Source of the DNA: an uncultured Propionivibrio sp.
GTDB lineage: Bacteria > Pseudomonadota > Gammaproteobacteria > Burkholderiales > Rhodocyclaceae
Length of the DNA: 42,868 nucleotides
NCBI GenBank assembly: GCA_938040985.1
Contig: CALHZD010000023.1
Coordinates: 1-42,868 of the forward strand
Direction of reading: 5' to 3'
Below, in pieces: positions 32,640 through 40,395 of the stretch (position 1 is the stretch's first letter; each line of letters opens with the position of its first letter). The notes under the pieces were generated by a model. It had not been told where the DNA came from. It saw nothing but the letters and a program-made list of their open reading frames with translations, and ran no database searches. The translations under genes were made by a program, and so were the position numbers.

Positions 32640-33404
32640 TGCCAGCTTCTTGGAATGAATTGCAATGTCCCCACCGACATCTGCTTTTCCTTTACCGGTT
32701 TTCAGGCCCGCGGCGGCACAACGGACGAGCACCGCGACGGCTGGGGCATCGCTTTTTTTGAATGGAAAGGCGCGCGTCTTTTCCTCGATCACAACCCCTC
32801 CTGCGAATCGCCGCTTGCGGCACTGGTGCGCGCTTATCCGATCCGCTCGCTCAACGTCATCGCGCACATCCGCAAGGCGACGCAGGGCAGCGTCAGCCTG
32901 GAAAACACGCACCCCTTCAGCCGCGAACTGTGGGGACGCTACTGGATTTTTGCGCACAACGGCAATCTGACGAATTACGAACCCGCGCTCGACGGCAGCT
33001 TTCTGCCAGTCGGCCAGACCGACAGCGAACGCGCCTTTTGCCGCCTGCTGCAAGACCTGCGCCGGCGTTTTCCCGCCGGCATGCCGCCAGAAGAGGCATT
33101 GCATGCGGCCATCGACGAATTCGCGGCGCAAACGCGGCGCTTCGGCTCCTTCAACTTTCTGCTCTCCAACGGCGATAGCCTGTTCGCCCACCGCACGACG
33201 GAACTGCACTACATCATCCGCCAGGCGCCTTTCCCTGTCGCCCATCTGATGGACGAAGACATGAGCGTCGATTTCAGCGAAGTCACCACGCCCAACGACC
33301 GCGTCGCCGTGATCGTCACCAAACCGCTGACCGATAACGAAACCTGGCATCCGCTGCCGGTCGGCCGCGTGACGCGCTTCCACAATGGCGCCCCCGTAGA
33401 GTGA
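32637..33404 (+). CDS. yafJ: class II glutamine amidotransferase YafJ, apparent ATC start
   Basis: A 255-residue Ntn-type glutaminase-domain protein. Starting at ATC 32637, residues 2 onward read CQLLGMNCNVPTDICFSFTG, matching E. coli YafJ (MCELLGMSANVPTDICFSFTG). Conservation continues through DGWGIAFFE, HIRKATQG, ENTHPFSRELWGRYW and AHNGNLT to the C-terminus. The catalytic Cys must be the first residue after Met removal. No ATG, GTG or TTG lies between the in-frame TAA at 32619 and this Cys. Starting at ATG 32655 would delete the nucleophile. YafJ's physiological role is not established. Confidence 0.88.
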   Translation: MCQLLGMNCNVPTDICFSFTGFQARGGTTDEHRDGWGIAFFEWKGARLFLDHNPSCESPLAALVRAYPIRSLNVIAHIRKATQGSVSLENTHPFSRELWGRYWIFAHNGNLTNYEPALDGSFLPVGQTDSERAFCRLLQDLRRRFPAGMPPEEALHAAIDEFAAQTRRFGSFNFLLSNGDSLFAHRTTELHYIIRQAPFPVAHLMDEDMSVDFSEVTTPNDRVAVIVTKPLTDNETWHPLPVGRVTRFHNGAPVE

Positions 33405-33619
33405 CAGCCGGTAAAATCAGCTATCTCTCCAGGGCGGTACATTAGAAACCAGTCAAATATATGGTGAGGTTAAAAAACCCGTCCCGGGGCACCACGGCAC
33501 CGCTGTCCATCGCAACGCTGAGTCAGGCAAGCGGGCCTCTGCGCCACCGCTAAATCGACGATAATGTATGGCTCCATTGTGTCTGCTCCGACACGTTCTA
33601 TTTTTTCTGTGAGAGGCTC
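33405..33619. promoter_or_regulatory. 215-bp leader upstream of the trans-sulfuration gene
   Basis: It contains several G/C-rich potential stems, for example around ACCCGTCCCGGGGC at 33478-33491, and ends with a T-rich stretch before GAGAGG and the ATG at 33620. I could not match it to a SAM, SAH, cobalamin or THF riboswitch consensus. It may simply hold the promoter. Confidence 0.3.
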
Positions 33620-34852
33620 ATGAAAGAATTCGGCTTTACGACCGGCAATCTGCACTGTGATCGCGCCAAACCCATTGAACACGGGGCGGTGCATAAACCC
33701 ATCCACAATTCTGCCGCCTTCGGTTTTACCGACATTAACGATCTGGTCAGGATATTCCAGGGCGAACAGGCCGGCTTTGTCTATGGCCGCCAGGGTACGC
33801 CGACGACGATGGCGCTGGAAGATAGAATCACGCGCATGGAACAGGGACTCGCCACGGCGACGTTCGGCAGCGGCATGGGCGCCATTTCGGCGACGCTGCT
33901 GGCCTTGCTGCGCGCCGGCGACCACCTGATCGCCAGCCGTTTTCTGTTCGGCAACACCACCAGCCTGTTCGAGACGCTGGCGCAGATCGGCATCGCCGTC
34001 TCCTTTGTCGATACAACGGATGCCGCCCATGTCGCCGCGGCACTGCGGCCGGAAACGCGGATGGTATTTCTCGAAACGATCGCCAATCCCTGCACGCAGG
34101 TTGCCGATTTGCAGGGCATTGGGCAACTGTGCCGCGAGCGGGCTCTAATCTACGTCGTCGACAACACGGTCACCTCGCCGTATCTCTTCCGTCCCAAAAG
34201 CGTCGGCGCTTCGCTCGTCGTCAATTCGCTGACCAAATACATTGGCGGGCACGGCAACGCGCTGGGCGGCGCCGTCACCGAAACCGGCTGCTTTGACTGG
34301 GCCGCGTATCCGCATCTCTACGATTTCTATAAAAAGGGCAACCCCGCCCTTTGGGGCCTCACGCAAATCCGCAAGAAAGGGCTGCGCGACATCGGCGCGA
34401 CATTAGGCCCGGAATCGGCGCACCACCTAGCTGTCGGCTCGGAAACGCTGGCATTGCGCATGGAGCGCATTTGCGCCAATGCGCAACGCCTGGCCGAGTT
34501 CCTCGCCGCGCATCCGCAGGTCATGCGTGTTTATTACCCTGGTCTGGACAGCCACCCGCAACATGAACGCGCCAAGGCATTGTTTTCCGGCAACAGCGGC
34601 ATCCTCGCCTTCGAGCTGCGCGAGGGCTGCGATTGTCTCGACATCTTTCGCAAGTTCCGCATCGTCATTCCCTCGACCAATCTGGGCGATAACCGCACGC
34701 TGGCGCTGCCCGTCGCCCAGACGATCTATTTCGAGCTTGGCCCGCAACGCCGCGCCGAATATGGCATTGCCGAATCGCTCATTCGCGTTTCCGTCGGAAT
34801 TGAAGACGGAGACGACCTCATCGCCGACTTTACGGCCGCGCTGGCGCAATAA
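33620..34852 (+). CDS. PLP-dependent trans-sulfuration enzyme (cystathionine gamma-synthase family)
   Basis: A 410-residue Cys/Met-metabolism PLP enzyme. Family signatures are VYGRQGTPTTMALE at the tetramer interface, FGSGMGAISATLL for cofactor phosphate binding, DNTVTSPYLFRP and the PLP lysine in SLTKYIGGHG. C-terminal SVGIEDGDDLIADF is standard. It could be cystathionine gamma-synthase, O-succinylhomoserine sulfhydrylase or methionine gamma-lyase; sequence alone does not decide, although the metNIQ importer 4 kb away is thematically consistent. ycaO follows after 12 bases in the same direction. Confidence 0.9.
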   Translation: MKEFGFTTGNLHCDRAKPIEHGAVHKPIHNSAAFGFTDINDLVRIFQGEQAGFVYGRQGTPTTMALEDRITRMEQGLATATFGSGMGAISATLLALLRAGDHLIASRFLFGNTTSLFETLAQIGIAVSFVDTTDAAHVAAALRPETRMVFLETIANPCTQVADLQGIGQLCRERALIYVVDNTVTSPYLFRPKSVGASLVVNSLTKYIGGHGNALGGAVTETGCFDWAAYPHLYDFYKKGNPALWGLTQIRKKGLRDIGATLGPESAHHLAVGSETLALRMERICANAQRLAEFLAAHPQVMRVYYPGLDSHPQHERAKALFSGNSGILAFELREGCDCLDIFRKFRIVIPSTNLGDNRTLALPVAQTIYFELGPQRRAEYGIAESLIRVSVGIEDGDDLIADFTAALAQ

Positions 34853-34864
34853 GGCGCGCATCAA

Positions 34865-36697
34865 ATGACGCCAGACGGCACGCCGCCCGAAGAGGCAATG
34901 ACTGCGCCTGATGACGCGTCCCCGGCCGGCGGCCGCATTGAAGGCACCGAGCAGGCCGAACGTCGCGAACATTTCCTGCCCGGCAAGGATGCGTCTCTCG
35001 AAGCGAGCATCCTGCGTATGCAGGCGCGCCTGGCGGCGCTGGGCTTTCATGTGGAAGAGCGTTCCTGGCTCAACCCGCTGGGCGACATCTGGTCGGTACA
35101 CCTGTGCGAGCACGATTGTCCGCTGCTATTTGCCAACGGCAAGGGCGGCTCCCGGCTGGCCGCGCTCGCCAGCGCATTGGGCGAATTTTGTGAGCGGCTC
35201 TCATGCCATTATTTTTGGGCGCATTACGATCTCGGCACGCGCTACGCCAATGCCGATTTTACCCATCATCCTCAAGAACGCTGGTTCCCTCTCCCCGAAG
35301 AGGGCCGCTGGCCGGACGGTCTGCTCACGACGGAGCTGCGTTGTTTTTATGACCCGGAAGGCAGCCTCGACTCCCGCTTCCTGGTTGATCACAATTCCGG
35401 CAATGCGGAACGCGGCATCTGCGCCCTGCCTTTTACCCGCCTGCGCGATAACGCGCAGATCTGGTTTCCGGTCAATATCCTCGGCAACCTCTACGTCAGC
35501 AACGGCATGGCGGCGGGCAACACGCCGTCTGAGGCGCGAGTACAGGCCCTATCGGAAATTATCGAGCGCTACGTCAAATTCCGCATTTTCAGCGAAGGGC
35601 GATGTTTGCCGGACGTGCCGGAACCTATACTCGCCCGCTTTCCCCGCCTTGCCGCCGGCATCGCCGCGCTGCGCAGCGCCGGTTTCGGCATTCTGGTGCG
35701 CGACGCCTCGCTCGGTGGTCGATACCCGGTTCTCTGCATCGCTTTACTCAACCCGCATGACCAGGGCTGTTATTGCAGCTTTGGCGCGCATCCGCGCTTT
35801 GAGATCGCCCTTGAACGCGCGCTGACCGAGCTGTTGCAGGGGCGTGCGCTCGATGCGCTCGACGGCTTCCCAGAACCGGGCTTTGATCTCGACGAAATCG
35901 CCGGCGCGCCAAATCTGGAAATCCACTTCGTCGATTCAAGCGGCATCGTCGGCTGGCCTTTCCTCGGCAATACGCCCGACTTTGCCTTCCATGACTGGAA
36001 TTTTTCCGCGACGACGGATGAGGAATACGCCTGGCTAGTTCACCTGATTGAGGCGCAAGGGTTCGATATCTACGCGGCCGACTACCCCCGCCTGGGCGTC
36101 TATGCCTGCCGGCTGCTCGTGCCCGGCATGTCGGAAATCTACCCGGTCGACGATCTGGAATACGAAAACAACGCCGCTGCCGACGCCTTCCGTGAGGCCA
36201 TTCTCAACCTGCCCCGGCTTGACGGCGCAGCCTGCCGCGACTTGCTCGCCGCACTCAACGAATCCGGCCTGGCCGACGAGCGCTTGGTCGCCGCGCTGAT
36301 CGGCCTGGCGCCCGATGCCGGCTCATTTTGGGAGACGCTGCGCCTGGGCGAACTAAAAACACTGCTCGCGCTCGCCGCGGGCGAGGCAACGGCCATCCGC
36401 GAAGGCTGCGAGTGGATTCACCAGTTCGGCCAGATCGACGCCGCGCGGCGCAGAGTTTATCGCTGCATCGAAACCCTGCTCAATCTGCGCGAAGCGGGAC
36501 TGGCAGAGACTTGCTGGCAAGCGCTCGCCAGCCTTTATACACCCAGAACCTTGCAGCGAGCGGAAGCGCTGCTGACCGGCAAAGAACGCTTTTTCGGCCT
36601 CGACATCGCGCCGGGTCGGGATTTCAACGGCTGCACTGCACATCGTCGCCTGCTTGAAGCTTACGAAAAAGTCCGCCGTGCTCATTGTTTGATTTAA
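34865..36697 (+). CDS. ycaO: YcaO protein, E. coli type (RimO-associated)
   Basis: This 610-residue protein aligns from end to end with E. coli YcaO (586). FLPGKDASLEASILRMQARL, then EERSWLNPLGDIWSVH and FANGKGGSRLAALASALGEF are in the same order. The ATP-binding YcaO domain spans about residues 40-400, with EARVQALSEIIERYVK as part of the nucleotide site. A helical C-terminal TPR-like region follows. In E. coli the protein assists RimO in beta-methylthiolation of ribosomal protein S12. The extra ~25 N-terminal residues are low complexity. It is the last gene of the yafJ-CGS-ycaO run. Confidence 0.93.
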   Translation: MTPDGTPPEEAMTAPDDASPAGGRIEGTEQAERREHFLPGKDASLEASILRMQARLAALGFHVEERSWLNPLGDIWSVHLCEHDCPLLFANGKGGSRLAALASALGEFCERLSCHYFWAHYDLGTRYANADFTHHPQERWFPLPEEGRWPDGLLTTELRCFYDPEGSLDSRFLVDHNSGNAERGICALPFTRLRDNAQIWFPVNILGNLYVSNGMAAGNTPSEARVQALSEIIERYVKFRIFSEGRCLPDVPEPILARFPRLAAGIAALRSAGFGILVRDASLGGRYPVLCIALLNPHDQGCYCSFGAHPRFEIALERALTELLQGRALDALDGFPEPGFDLDEIAGAPNLEIHFVDSSGIVGWPFLGNTPDFAFHDWNFSATTDEEYAWLVHLIEAQGFDIYAADYPRLGVYACRLLVPGMSEIYPVDDLEYENNAAADAFREAILNLPRLDGAACRDLLAALNESGLADERLVAALIGLAPDAGSFWETLRLGELKTLLALAAGEATAIREGCEWIHQFGQIDAARRRVYRCIETLLNLREAGLAETCWQALASLYTPRTLQRAEALLTGKERFFGLDIAPGRDFNGCTAHRRLLEAYEKVRRAHCLI

Positions 36698-36760
36698 AGT
36701 AAGTTAAAGTCATATCAACGACTGCAAATTAATACAACGTCAAAAATAGGAAATACAAAA

Positions 36761-36832
36761 ATGTCAAAACTACAATTTTTCAGAAATAACTATTGTTATT
36801 GTATAGAGCAAGCTTTAAAAGCTTGTGGATAA
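36761..36832 (+). CDS. possible 23-residue Cys-containing peptide
   Basis: The frame reads MSKLQFFRNNYCYCIEQ followed by ALKACG and TAA. After the stop the same frame continues for 20 Trp/Pro/Gly-rich codons (RQWPNWPINPGPQPG) to another TAA. A perfect palindrome, CAAGCTTT-A-AAAGCTTG (36809-36825), covers its 3' part. It could be a small peptide gene, the remnant of a longer gene broken by stops, or chance. Confidence 0.25.
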   Translation: MSKLQFFRNNYCYCIEQALKACG

Positions 36833-36906
36833 TATATTACTTCTAGGCAGTGGCCTAATTGGCCCATTAATCCAGGGCCACAGCCAGGATAACCTGGATA
36901 TAAGCC

Positions 36907-37287
36907 ATGACTCATTGGACCACACCACGAGCCTCATTAGCTGGAATTAGTGTATTCGTGCTTGGGCAAGCGTTATATGTCGCATTTAGCAACCATGAAC
37001 CACTACGGCTGATATTACTTTGCACACCTGGTTTCGCTGCATTAATATCTGCTTATTTAGCACCACATTGGAAGATATTTATAGGAATGTCTATGGCCAT
37101 ATACGGGACCATGATTGGAGAACTAATGGCATGTATTTATGAATATTTTGGTGGACATGTAGACCATATTGGCGACACAGTAGTAACATTCATAATTCTT
37201 TTTACCTATAATACGATATTAAGTATCATCGGTAGTATTCTAGAAATAGTCTTATCTCAAAAGATTATAGGGTCTTATGATGAGTAA
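36907..37287 (+). CDS. small hypothetical membrane protein, A+T-rich
   Basis: This 126-residue protein has about four hydrophobic helices: ASLAGISVFVLGQALYVAF, LILLCTPGFAALISAYL, IFIGMSMAIYGTMIGELMA and VVTFIILFTYNTILSIIGSI. The ends are short and polar. The family is not recognised. Its codon use (many ATA and TTA) is unlike all neighbours, suggesting horizontal origin. There is no strong ribosome binding site. The reading frame and hydrophobicity pattern make it a credible gene. Confidence 0.65.
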   Translation: MTHWTTPRASLAGISVFVLGQALYVAFSNHEPLRLILLCTPGFAALISAYLAPHWKIFIGMSMAIYGTMIGELMACIYEYFGGHVDHIGDTVVTFIILFTYNTILSIIGSILEIVLSQKIIGSYDE

Positions 37288-37410
37288 AAAATACTTATAA
37301 TTATATTAAAAATTGAGCATTATTTATTTCCACATCTTAGTTAATTATATAGCCCTTTATAAAATAGTCTCAGGTATTTTTGGTACCAGTTTCTATAGCT
37401 TACATCTGTT

Positions 37411-37515
37411 ATGAATTACAGCAAATCTAATCAGGACTGTCTCAGGCATATTGATCTGACTGAATACAGATACAACCAGCGAGATCTCATTCGAAATAAG
37501 CTACTTGAGAAATAG
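37411..37515 (+). CDS. possible 34-residue frame, likely remnant
   Basis: Encodes MNYSKSNQDCLRHIDLTEYR and a further basic stretch ending NKLLEK. There is no recognisable ribosome binding site or family. It may be the 5' or internal fragment of a decayed gene in the A+T-rich island. Confidence 0.2.
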   Translation: MNYSKSNQDCLRHIDLTEYRYNQRDLIRNKLLEK

Positions 37516-37629
37516 ATCGCCAACAGAACAGTATTGACGAAAGTTCGCGAGACCCTTGCTATAGCGTCCGCACCTAGACGGCCAACCTTAATTTCATCCA
37601 GCACTCAGTGCAGATAATCAACTGCGCAT

Positions 37630-38730
37630 TCAGGCTATCGCCGGCAGCGTTTCAACTTCGGCAAGCGCCTTGCGCAGCCGTTCGGCATCGACGGTGCCCG
37701 GCAAAAAATGGACGCTTTCTTCCGGACGCAGGATACGCGCAACAAAGGCGTCCATATCGGCTTCCCGCGTCGGATCGACGCCCAGATCGGCCAGCCGCCG
37801 CGGTAAGCCAAGCGTATGCAACGCCGCCGCCAGATGCAGCAATTCCTCCCGCCGCCCTTCCAGCGCCAATTGCACGAGAATGCCATAAGCGACCTTGGCG
37901 CCGTGCAGGATGCCTGCCGTTGCCGGGATGACGGTCAGCCCGTTATGGACGGCATGCGCGGCGGCCACACGCGTATAGCGCTCCCCTAGGCCGCCGACCA
38001 GACCACCGCCGACAATAATGGCATCGACGACCTGGACAAACGCTTCATTCACTGCACCGGCCGCAAGGGCAGCCAACGCCGCAGCGCCCTGCGCCAGCAG
38101 TGCGTCATGAATCTGGCGAGCAACCGACAGCCCAAGCTGCGCCGTCAGCGGTAGCGCCGGCGCAGCATCGCACAACACCCGCGCCTCGTACCATTTGGCC
38201 AGCGTATCGCCGATGCCGGCGCGCAGATATTCCGGCGGCGCCGTCAATATGATGCGCGGATCGATGAGAACGAGCCGGCTGGCCAGCGAAAACAGTTCAA
38301 AGCCAAGCGCACGGCCTTCATCGTCGTACCAGACCGAAAGCGGCGTCCATGCCGCGCACGTAGCGGCCACGGTAGGAATGGCAACGAAGGGCTTGTCCAG
38401 ACGGGCGGCGACCGCCTTAGCGGTGTCGAGCGCGGAACCGCCGCCAATGCCGATCACCAGATCGGCGTTTTGCCCGTCCCGCGCGTAGCCGGCAACCAGG
38501 CTTTCGCTGCAATGGCCGGAAAATACGCGGCGGATCGAGCGTGCATCGTCATCAAATACCGGCGGCAGATACGGCCGGGCGGCTGCCAGGGCGCGCGGCC
38601 CGCCGATCCATAGCGCCTGCCGCAAGGCGGCGTCTGAAAAAAACGCATCGAAATGCGCCAACGCTCCGATACCGCAAAAATAGTTGGCTGCGCCGGGTTG
38701 TACCCGGATTCCATCAAACGTGCTCATCAT
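37630..38730 (-). CDS. iron-containing alcohol dehydrogenase, glycerol dehydrogenase (GldA) family
   Basis: A 366-residue NAD-dependent dehydrogenase of the GldA group. The nucleotide loop is GIGGGSALDTAKAVA. Metal ligands are in the expected places: Asp in AGIGDTLAKWYEAR, His in AAAHAVHNGLT and His in GILHGAKVAYG. The segment where glycerol dehydrogenases have STDAP reads ATCAAWTPLSVWYDD, so the substrate may not be glycerol. ATGs at 38730 and 38727 are both possible, and the open frame upstream to 38823 is unsupported. It is convergent with the A+T-rich island and lies downstream of metQ. Confidence 0.87.
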   Translation of the reverse strand: MMSTFDGIRVQPGAANYFCGIGALAHFDAFFSDAALRQALWIGGPRALAAARPYLPPVFDDDARSIRRVFSGHCSESLVAGYARDGQNADLVIGIGGGSALDTAKAVAARLDKPFVAIPTVAATCAAWTPLSVWYDDEGRALGFELFSLASRLVLIDPRIILTAPPEYLRAGIGDTLAKWYEARVLCDAAPALPLTAQLGLSVARQIHDALLAQGAAALAALAAGAVNEAFVQVVDAIIVGGGLVGGLGERYTRVAAAHAVHNGLTVIPATAGILHGAKVAYGILVQLALEGRREELLHLAAALHTLGLPRRLADLGVDPTREADMDAFVARILRPEESVHFLPGTVDAERLRKALAEVETLPAIA

Positions 38731-38905
38731 GTCCGCTTTGCTTCCGTATTTATCGCGCCGCTGAGGCCAGCATTGCGCGTCCCGCAGGCCCGCGCTTGCC
38801 TGGCGATTCCCCGGTTTCATCAAAATATCAACGCCCGGCAGACGCGCGCCAAATTATTGATGCGCGGCTTTACCGGGCGGGTTGGTTCATATAAAGAACA
38901 AGCAA

Positions 38906-39706
38906 TTACCAGGCGGGGAAGACGGAATCCTTGAATTCTTTCTTGATGAAGGCCTTGATTTCATCGTTCTGGAACGCCTTGAGCAGCTTTTTGATCACCG
39001 GGCTGTCCTTATCTTCGGCGCGCACGGCGATAATGTTGGCGTAAGGCGACTGGAGGCTTTCCATGGCGATTGCGTCGCGCGAGGGCATCATCCCAGCCTG
39101 AATGGCAAAATTGGTATTGATCGCCGCCACGTCGGCATCATCCAGCGCACGCGGCAACTGGGCGGCGTCCAGCTCAATGAACTTGAGTTTTTTCGGATTT
39201 TCGACCACATCGAGCGGCGTTGCCTTCAGGCCGGCGTTGGCTTTGAGTTTGATAAGCCCCTTCGCCTCCAGCAGCAGCAGTACGCGGCCGCCATTCGTCG
39301 GGTCATTGGGCATCGCCAGGCGCGCGCCTTCAGGAATCTGGTCGAGCGACTTGAACTTGCGCGAATACAGGCCAATGGGGAAAAGAATCGTGCGGCCGAC
39401 GGATACCAGCTTATAGCCGCGATCCTTGACAGCGCTGTCCAGGTACGGCTGGTGCTGGTAGCTGTTCAGATCCAGGTCGCCTGCGGCAAGCGCGGCATTG
39501 GGCTGAACGTAATCGGAAAACTCGATGATGTCGATCTTGAGGCCATCGCGCGCGGCGATTTTCTTCACGGCCTCGAATACTTGGGCGTGCGGCCCGGCAG
39601 TCACGCCGACGCGCAGCGGTTTATCCTCACTCAGCGCCGCATGGGCAGAAAACGCCGCCAGGGCAAATACGGCCGCCAGGCCGCGGAGAATCTTGGGTAT
39701 CAGCAT
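38906..39706 (-). CDS. metQ: methionine ABC transporter substrate-binding protein
   Basis: A 266-residue NLPA-family periplasmic protein that captures methionine for MetNI. The N-terminal signal peptide ends in FSAHA (residues ~19-23). The mature part starts with KPLRVGVTAGPHAQVFEAV and contains LDLNSYQHQPYLD and AMPNDPTNGGRVLLLLE, both strongly conserved. It lacks the lipobox cysteine of E. coli MetQ, so it should be soluble in the periplasm. AAGGA lies 8 bases before the ATG. It is the third gene of metN-metI-metQ. Confidence 0.95.
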   Translation of the reverse strand: MLIPKILRGLAAVFALAAFSAHAALSEDKPLRVGVTAGPHAQVFEAVKKIAARDGLKIDIIEFSDYVQPNAALAAGDLDLNSYQHQPYLDSAVKDRGYKLVSVGRTILFPIGLYSRKFKSLDQIPEGARLAMPNDPTNGGRVLLLLEAKGLIKLKANAGLKATPLDVVENPKKLKFIELDAAQLPRALDDADVAAINTNFAIQAGMMPSRDAIAMESLQSPYANIIAVRAEDKDSPVIKKLLKAFQNDEIKAFIKKEFKDSVFPAW

Positions 39707-39741
39707 GTCTCTATCCTTAAAAAGTCATCAAAGAATGAAAA

Positions 39742-40395
39742 TCAGCGGTGACTGATGCGGTGCGCCAGACGGTCGCCCGCAGACTGGATGAACTGCACCA
39801 GCACAATCAGCACGAGGACAACCAAGGCCATAACCTCCGGCAGGAAACGCTGGTAGCCGTAGCGAATGCCGAGATCGCCCAACCCGCCGCCGCCGACCGC
39901 GCCCGCCATCGCCGAATGGCCGATCAAGCTGACCAAGGTAATCGTCAGGCCGGCGATGATGCCGGGCATGGCTTCGGGAATCAGCACCGTGCGGATGATC
40001 TGCCACGGCGTCGCGCCCATTGATTGCAAGGCTTCGATCAAGCCGCGGTCGACCTCGCGCAGGGCGCTTTCGATCAGCCGGGCGACGAAGGGAATGGCGG
40101 CGATGGTCAGCGGTACGATCGCCGCCTTCGTACCGATCGAAGTCCCCACGATCCAGCGCGTGAGCGGGATCACCGCCACCAGCAAAATGATGAACGGCGT
40201 CGAGCGCACCGCATTGACAAGCACACCGAGGATGCGGTTCAACGGGCGGTTCTGCAACAAGCCGTGCTGATCGGTGATCACCAGCAGCACGCCCAGCGGC
40301 AGGCCAAGCGCCGTTCCGATCAAGCCGGAAACGCCGACCATCCACAAAGTCTCCAGCAGGGACGTCTGAAAAAGGCGCAGCAGCTCAGGACTCAT
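39742..40395 (-). CDS. metI: methionine ABC transporter permease
   Basis: A 217-residue, five-helix permease of the D-methionine transporter. The N-terminal half reads LLETLWMVGVSGLIGTALGL. The EAA-type coupling loop, GLIEALQSMGATPWQII, contacts MetN. ATGA overlap with the metN stop indicates coupled translation. The length and start are standard. Confidence 0.95.
   Translation of the reverse strand: MSPELLRLFQTSLLETLWMVGVSGLIGTALGLPLGVLLVITDQHGLLQNRPLNRILGVLVNAVRSTPFIILLVAVIPLTRWIVGTSIGTKAAIVPLTIAAIPFVARLIESALREVDRGLIEALQSMGATPWQIIRTVLIPEAMPGIIAGLTITLVSLIGHSAMAGAVGGGGLGDLGIRYGYQRFLPEVMALVVLVLIVLVQFIQSAGDRLAHRISHR

Larger units (their letters stand above)
36698..37629. other. A+T-rich island between ycaO and the dehydrogenase
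   Basis: Base composition changes abruptly after the ycaO stop and returns to GC-rich at about 37610. The stretch contains a tiny Cys-containing frame, a 126-residue membrane protein and another short frame, with long AT-rich leaders. No integrase, transposase or clear flanking repeat is visible. Acquisition by transfer, or decay of former genes, is inferred from composition. Confidence 0.7.

Noticed and set aside
33405..33619. SAM or SAH riboswitch
   Set aside because: I could not find the conserved core of either class by eye; only generic G/C stems are present.
34865..36832. YcaO-based RiPP biosynthetic cluster
   Set aside because: The YcaO protein matches the E. coli S12-methylthiolation type over its whole length. 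There is no dehydrogenase, E1-like partner, protease or dedicated exporter, and the nearby Cys-containing frame is too short and weakly supported.
38630..38645. Neisserial DNA uptake sequence
   Set aside because: Only isolated near matches to GCCGTCTGAA (about 38633 and 40364) were noticed. There is no enrichment and no terminator-like inverted pairs.
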